A stretch of DNA of 64,000 bases, from positions 124,001 to 188,000 of the forward strand of contig CABZXO010000001.1 of NCBI GenBank assembly GCA_902529645.1, read 5' to 3'. Positions 59,920 through 64,000 of this stretch are shown here, in pieces (position 1 is the stretch's first letter; each line of letters opens with the position of its first letter). This DNA comes from an uncultured Pelagibacteraceae bacterium (lineage in GTDB: Bacteria > Pseudomonadota > Alphaproteobacteria > Pelagibacterales > Pelagibacteraceae). The notes under the pieces are model-generated. The model did not search any database. It saw only the letters and a list, made by a program, of their open reading frames with translations, and was not told where the DNA came from. The position numbers were made by a program, and so were the translations under genes.

Positions 59920-59990
59920 CTCGTCGTTAAATTCAAAAATTTACGAAAGTGGGATCGGTCGTCTTTAAATTAATTTTTAAAGGAGGCTTT
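59920..59990 (+). promoter_or_regulatory. Structured leader able to sequester the SD of the LLM gene, possible cis-regulatory RNA
   Basis: ctttaaa (59963-59969) pairs with tttaaag (59976-59982); stem extends via gtc/ggc so that GGAGG (82-86) is largely paired; a second AT-rich hairpin lies upstream (59924-59945). Confidence 0.45.
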
Positions 59991-61157
59991 ATGAACTTTG
60001 GATATTTTTGTAATACTACTAATTGGGATAAAAAACCTTATGCCCAACTTCTAGACGAAGCTAGAGAAATCACTGAATATTGTGATCAAAATAATTGGAA
60101 TTCTATTTGGTATACCGAACATCATTTTAATCATGAAGGAATGGAGTCTTGCACCAATCCACTAATGATGTGTACTGATGCTGCTGCAAGAACTAAAAAT
60201 ATTCGTTTAGGACAAGCTTGCAACGTAATTACATTTCACAATCCCATAAGACTTGCGGAAGATATTGCAACCCTTGACCAAATGTCAAAAGGAAGAGTTG
60301 AAGTTGGTATTGGAAGAGGAGTTTATGGAAGAGAAGCTATTAACATGAATAAAGAGGCTGACTTAAAAGACCAAGCAAAAAATTTTAGATTATTTTCTGA
60401 AACGTTAGACATAATGAAAAAAGCATGGTCAGAGGACTTCTTTTCTCACCAAGGTGAATTCTATACTTATCCCTCACCAAATTTTATTTGGCAGCACGAT
60501 ATGAGTCCCCCTAAAGAAAATGTTGTAGATTTAAAAACAAATGAATTAAAACAAATATCTGTTTTACCAAAACCTTATCAAAAACCCTTCCCACCAATTT
60601 CTCAAGTGGTTGATGGAGAAAGATCAATTCAGTGGGCGGCAGAAAATGGACTTAATACAATTATGTGGATACCAACTGTAAAAGCTTTGAAAAAAAGATT
60701 TGAAATTTATAAAGAGGCAAAATCTAAAGCTGAAAATAGAGATGTACCACTGGGTGAAGGTATTAGTTTGGTTAGAGATATGTTTGTTGCGGAAACTATG
60801 GAAGAGGCTGAAAAAATGGCTGGAGAACATATTGTAAATTATATGAGATGGGTTTGTCATTGGAGAGGTTTAGGAAATCATATGGACCCAGATGAAAAAT
60901 TACCAGAGACAAAAAATAAGCTAGATTTATTAAATTATGAATTTCTTCATAAAAGAAATCTTTTATTTGGAACACCTGAGTTTGTAATAGAAAAAATAAA
61001 AGAACTTCAGCAAGAATTAAATCTTCAAAATTTACAAGTATGGTCTAACTTTCCAGGTATTAAACATGAAGATTGTATGAGAAGTATCAAATTATTTACA
61101 GAAGAAGTTATTCCACATATAAAATCAATAAACACAAACATTCAAAGAGCAAGTTAG
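59991..61157 (+). CDS. LLM-class flavin-dependent oxidoreductase (luciferase-like)
   Basis: WYTEHHFNHEGMESCTNPLMM, ATLDQMSKGRVEVGIGRGVYGRE; ATG at 59991 behind AAAGGAGG, upstream start 59949 unlikely. Confidence 0.92.
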   Translation: MNFGYFCNTTNWDKKPYAQLLDEAREITEYCDQNNWNSIWYTEHHFNHEGMESCTNPLMMCTDAAARTKNIRLGQACNVITFHNPIRLAEDIATLDQMSKGRVEVGIGRGVYGREAINMNKEADLKDQAKNFRLFSETLDIMKKAWSEDFFSHQGEFYTYPSPNFIWQHDMSPPKENVVDLKTNELKQISVLPKPYQKPFPPISQVVDGERSIQWAAENGLNTIMWIPTVKALKKRFEIYKEAKSKAENRDVPLGEGISLVRDMFVAETMEEAEKMAGEHIVNYMRWVCHWRGLGNHMDPDEKLPETKNKLDLLNYEFLHKRNLLFGTPEFVIEKIKELQQELNLQNLQVWSNFPGIKHEDCMRSIKLFTEEVIPHIKSINTNIQRAS

Positions 61158-61160
61158 TAA

Positions 61161-61745
61161 ATGGATCTAAAACTGAGGAAATTTACAAAATTTGTAGATA
61201 AAACTTTTATTGAAGGGGGAAAAAAAGCAAAAGAGCCTGTTCTACTAGTTTCGGTTGCAGCTGTTATAGAAAATCCCTGGGCGAGAAAAGGTTTTGTTGA
61301 AGATTTGAAACCAGAAATATTAGATCTTGCACCTCAATTAGGGGATCTATTGGTGCCAGAATTAACTAAAGAAATTGGATCAGGTGAAAAAATTTTAGCT
61401 TATGGAAAAGCTGCAATGGTTGGATTAAATGGTGAAATAGAGCATGCATCGGCATTTATTCATACTTTAAGATTTGGAAATAAATTTAGAGATGCCGTTG
61501 GTGGAACTTCTTATTTAAGTTTTACAAATACCAGAGGTCCGGCAGGTGCAAAAATATCAATTCCAATGATGCATAAAACTGATGCTGGATTAAGACCTTT
61601 TTATCTAACACATGAATTTACAATTCATGATGCACCAAACGAGGATGAAATAGTTGTTGCAATTGGAGGTGCTCCAACTGGACGAGCTCATGCAAGAACG
61701 GGTGATAGATATCAAGACATGAAAGAGATGGGCATTGATAACTAA
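61161..61745 (+). CDS. DUF1185/'amino acid synthesis' family protein
   Basis: IENPWARKGFVEDLKPEILDLAPQLGDLL, GKAAMVGLNGEIEHASAFIHT, GGAPTGRAHARTGDRYQDMKEMG. Confidence 0.85.
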   Translation: MDLKLRKFTKFVDKTFIEGGKKAKEPVLLVSVAAVIENPWARKGFVEDLKPEILDLAPQLGDLLVPELTKEIGSGEKILAYGKAAMVGLNGEIEHASAFIHTLRFGNKFRDAVGGTSYLSFTNTRGPAGAKISIPMMHKTDAGLRPFYLTHEFTIHDAPNEDEIVVAIGGAPTGRAHARTGDRYQDMKEMGIDN

Positions 61746-62534
61746 TTGATGTCTTATAATTTTGATAAAGATCAAAATCATTATTATTTTAATAACAAGA
61801 ATTCTTTACCTATAATTTTTATTCATGGCGTTGGTTTAAATCAGCAAATGTGGAAACCACAAATTGAATTTTTTAAGGACAATTCATTTATAACTTACGA
61901 TCTTTTGGGACATGGAAAAACACCTTTTAATTCGCAAGAATTAACAATGGAAAATTTTACTGATCAATTATCAAATTTAGTAAATAACCTAAAGATAGAG
62001 AAATTTAATTTAATTGGCTTTTCTATAGGATCTTTGATTGCAATTGAATTTGCCTCAAAATATGAAAATTATTTAAATTCCTTAACTCTAATATCCACTA
62101 CATACCAAAGGACAGTAGAAGAAAGACAAAATGTAATCGATAGAGTGAATTTAGCAAAAAAAAATATGCCAATATCTCAAATGGCTATGAAGAGGTGGTT
62201 TTCAGATAAATACCTTAAGCAAAATCCTGAGTTATATGATGAGTTTATTAAAACTCTTAATAAGAAAGGAATTGATCAAGAAAATTTTATTAAATCTTAT
62301 GAGGTGTTTGCAAACTATAAGGACAATCTTGAAAATATAAAAAATATAAAAACAAATACTTTAATAATAACTGGATCAGATGATCCAGGATCTACACCTG
62401 ATATGTCGAAAAATTTATACAAAGATATACAAAATTCAACATATGTTGAAATCAAAAATGGAAAACATCTATGCACTATTGAATATGCAGACGAAGTAAA
62501 TAATGCAATAATGAAACATATAAATAATGCCTGA
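61746..62534 (+). CDS. Alpha/beta hydrolase
   Basis: IIFIHGVGLNQQMWKPQ, GFSIGSLIAIEFA nucleophile elbow, TGSDDPGSTPD. Confidence 0.9.
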   Translation: MMSYNFDKDQNHYYFNNKNSLPIIFIHGVGLNQQMWKPQIEFFKDNSFITYDLLGHGKTPFNSQELTMENFTDQLSNLVNNLKIEKFNLIGFSIGSLIAIEFASKYENYLNSLTLISTTYQRTVEERQNVIDRVNLAKKNMPISQMAMKRWFSDKYLKQNPELYDEFIKTLNKKGIDQENFIKSYEVFANYKDNLENIKNIKTNTLIITGSDDPGSTPDMSKNLYKDIQNSTYVEIKNGKHLCTIEYADEVNNAIMKHINNA

Positions 62535-64000
62535 ATTAAAAAAATATCAAATGTTTATAGATGGTCAGTGGGTAGACTCTGATACAAAAAAAACTTTTGA
62601 AACTTTAAATCCAGAAAATAATAAGCCATGGGCTGTAGTTCCTGAAGCTAGCGCAAATGATGTAGATAGAGCTGTAAAAGCTGCACAAAAAGCTTTTGAA
62701 GGTGAATGGCCAAAGATGCTAGCAAGAGATAGAGCAAAATATTTAAGAGCCATTGGAAATAAGCTAAGAGAAAATTCTGATTTATTAGGAAAAATTGAAA
62801 CAATTGATACAGGAAAACTGTACAGAGAAACTTATCAACAAGCAAAATACATTGCAGAATATTATGATTACTATGCAGGTTTAGCTGATAAAGTTGAAGG
62901 AACAGTTCTTCCAATAGATAAACCAAATATTCAAGCGATCACAACAAGAATTCCAATAGGTGTTATTGCAGCTATCATTCCTTGGAATTCTCAAATGTTT
63001 TTAACTGCAACGAAAGTTGCTCCTGCTTTAGCTATGGGTAATACAGTAGTAATTAAATGTTCTGAACTAGCACCAGCAACTATGTTTGAGTTTGTAAAGT
63101 TAGTTGAAGAAACTGGAATACCAAAAGGTGTTGTAAATGTAGTTTCTGGTTTTGGGGATCCATGTGGTAAAGCTTTAACTACTCACAACTTAGTTGAGAA
63201 AGTAGCTTTTACAGGAGGTCCTGAAACTGCAAGGCATATTATTAGAAACTCTGCAGAAAATTTATCTGAAGTAAGTTTAGAATTAGGTGGGAAAAGTCCT
63301 GTAGCTGTTTTTGATGATGCTAAACAGGAAAATGCAATTAATGGAATAACTGCTGGAATATTTGGAGCAAGTGGTCAAAGTTGTATAGCAGGTTCAAGAT
63401 TGTACTTACAAAAAGGAATTTATAACGAGTTTTTAGATAAGTTAGCATCAAGGGCAGAAAAAATTAAAATAGGTGCTCCAATGGACTCTGATACTGAAAT
63501 GGGTCCACTAAGTAACTTCAAACAATTAGAAGTAATAGAAAAAAATATTAAATTGACTGTTGAACAAGGTGGAAAAATTAAATGTGGTGGTAAAAGACAT
63601 CCTTTTTCAAATGAAGGTTATTATTTTCCTCCAACAATTATTGAATGTGAAAATCATAATTTACCAGCTGCTGAGAATGAACTTTTCGGACCTGTTTTGT
63701 CAGTGATGAAATTTGATACTGAAAAAGAAGTAATAGAATTAATGAACGACAACCAATATGGTCTTTCTTCAGGTGTTTACACTAGTGATCTTGCAAGAGG
63801 CATGAGGGTATCTAATGCTATCCGAGCAGGAATAACATTTGTAAATACTTATAGATTAATTTCACCCTCAGCTCCATTTGGAGGTATTAAGGATAGTGGA
63901 TATGGTAAAGAAGCAGGAATTGACTCAATTAAAGACTATACAAGAGTAAAAACAACTTGGTTCTATACATCAGACGAACCTTCTTTGGACCCCTTCTCAA
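62527..64000 (+). CDS. Aldehyde dehydrogenase, 3'-truncated by the window edge (not in ORF track)
   Basis: ATG at 62527 overlaps previous stop: MPELKKYQMFIDGQWVDSDTKKTFETLNPENNKPW...IIPWNSQMFLTATKVAPALAMG...LELGGKSPVAVF...GASGQSCIAGSR; open to the end. Confidence 0.93.
   Translation, partial: MPELKKYQMFIDGQWVDSDTKKTFETLNPENNKPWAVVPEASANDVDRAVKAAQKAFEGEWPKMLARDRAKYLRAIGNKLRENSDLLGKIETIDTGKLYRETYQQAKYIAEYYDYYAGLADKVEGTVLPIDKPNIQAITTRIPIGVIAAIIPWNSQMFLTATKVAPALAMGNTVVIKCSELAPATMFEFVKLVEETGIPKGVVNVVSGFGDPCGKALTTHNLVEKVAFTGGPETARHIIRNSAENLSEVSLELGGKSPVAVFDDAKQENAINGITAGIFGASGQSCIAGSRLYLQKGIYNEFLDKLASRAEKIKIGAPMDSDTEMGPLSNFKQLEVIEKNIKLTVEQGGKIKCGGKRHPFSNEGYYFPPTIIECENHNLPAAENELFGPVLSVMKFDTEKEVIELMNDNQYGLSSGVYTSDLARGMRVSNAIRAGITFVNTYRLISPSAPFGGIKDSGYGKEAGIDSIKDYTRVKTTWFYTSDEPSLDPFS

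Noticed and set aside
1-64000. CRISPR arrays, tRNA/rRNA genes, IS elements, prophage or toxin-antitoxin modules
   Set aside because: No regularly spaced repeats, cloverleaf-like intergenic segments, transposase/integrase motifs or phage structural proteins seen in the translations or short intergenic regions.

Overview
This is a gene-dense, AT-rich window with almost no intergenic DNA. I recognise it as a SAR11/Pelagibacterales-type alphaproteobacterial genome from gene content and style. The left third (about 2-25 kb) is a methylated-amine and one-carbon island. It holds formate-THF ligase, a Tmm-like FMO, a betaine/TMAO-type ABC transporter with a fused double permease, a Tdm-like DUF1989-GcvT demethylase, a SoxB-like FAD oxidoreductase, two glutamine synthetase/GMAS-family proteins, MgsABC/GlxBCD-like subunits, an Amt transporter and several uncharacterised small proteins. 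The middle (25-43 kb) is mostly housekeeping and catabolic genes: DpaL-like lyase, photolyase, YjbQ, ZapE, BamB-like, AcnA, CsaA, ArgE-like, ALDH, agmatinase, a reversed-order FadB-like fusion and a thiolase. The right part (43-64 kb) is a series of small catabolic units: a PotABCD-type transporter with EutD/DoeA-like hydrolase and EutA-like protein; a gamma-butyrobetaine-dioxygenase-like/class II aldolase pair facing an orphan ProV-like ATPase and a thioesterase; a ureohydrolase; and an LLM-flavin oxidoreductase/DUF1185/hydrolase/ALDH operon behind a leader that can sequester its Shine-Dalgarno. I saw no tRNA, rRNA, CRISPR array, prophage or IS element. The most interesting candidates are the LLM/DUF1185 operon with its leader, the dioxygenase/aldolase/ALDH set, and the uncharacterised parts of the methylamine island. 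All functional names come from reading the protein sequences and remembered family features; no database search was run.
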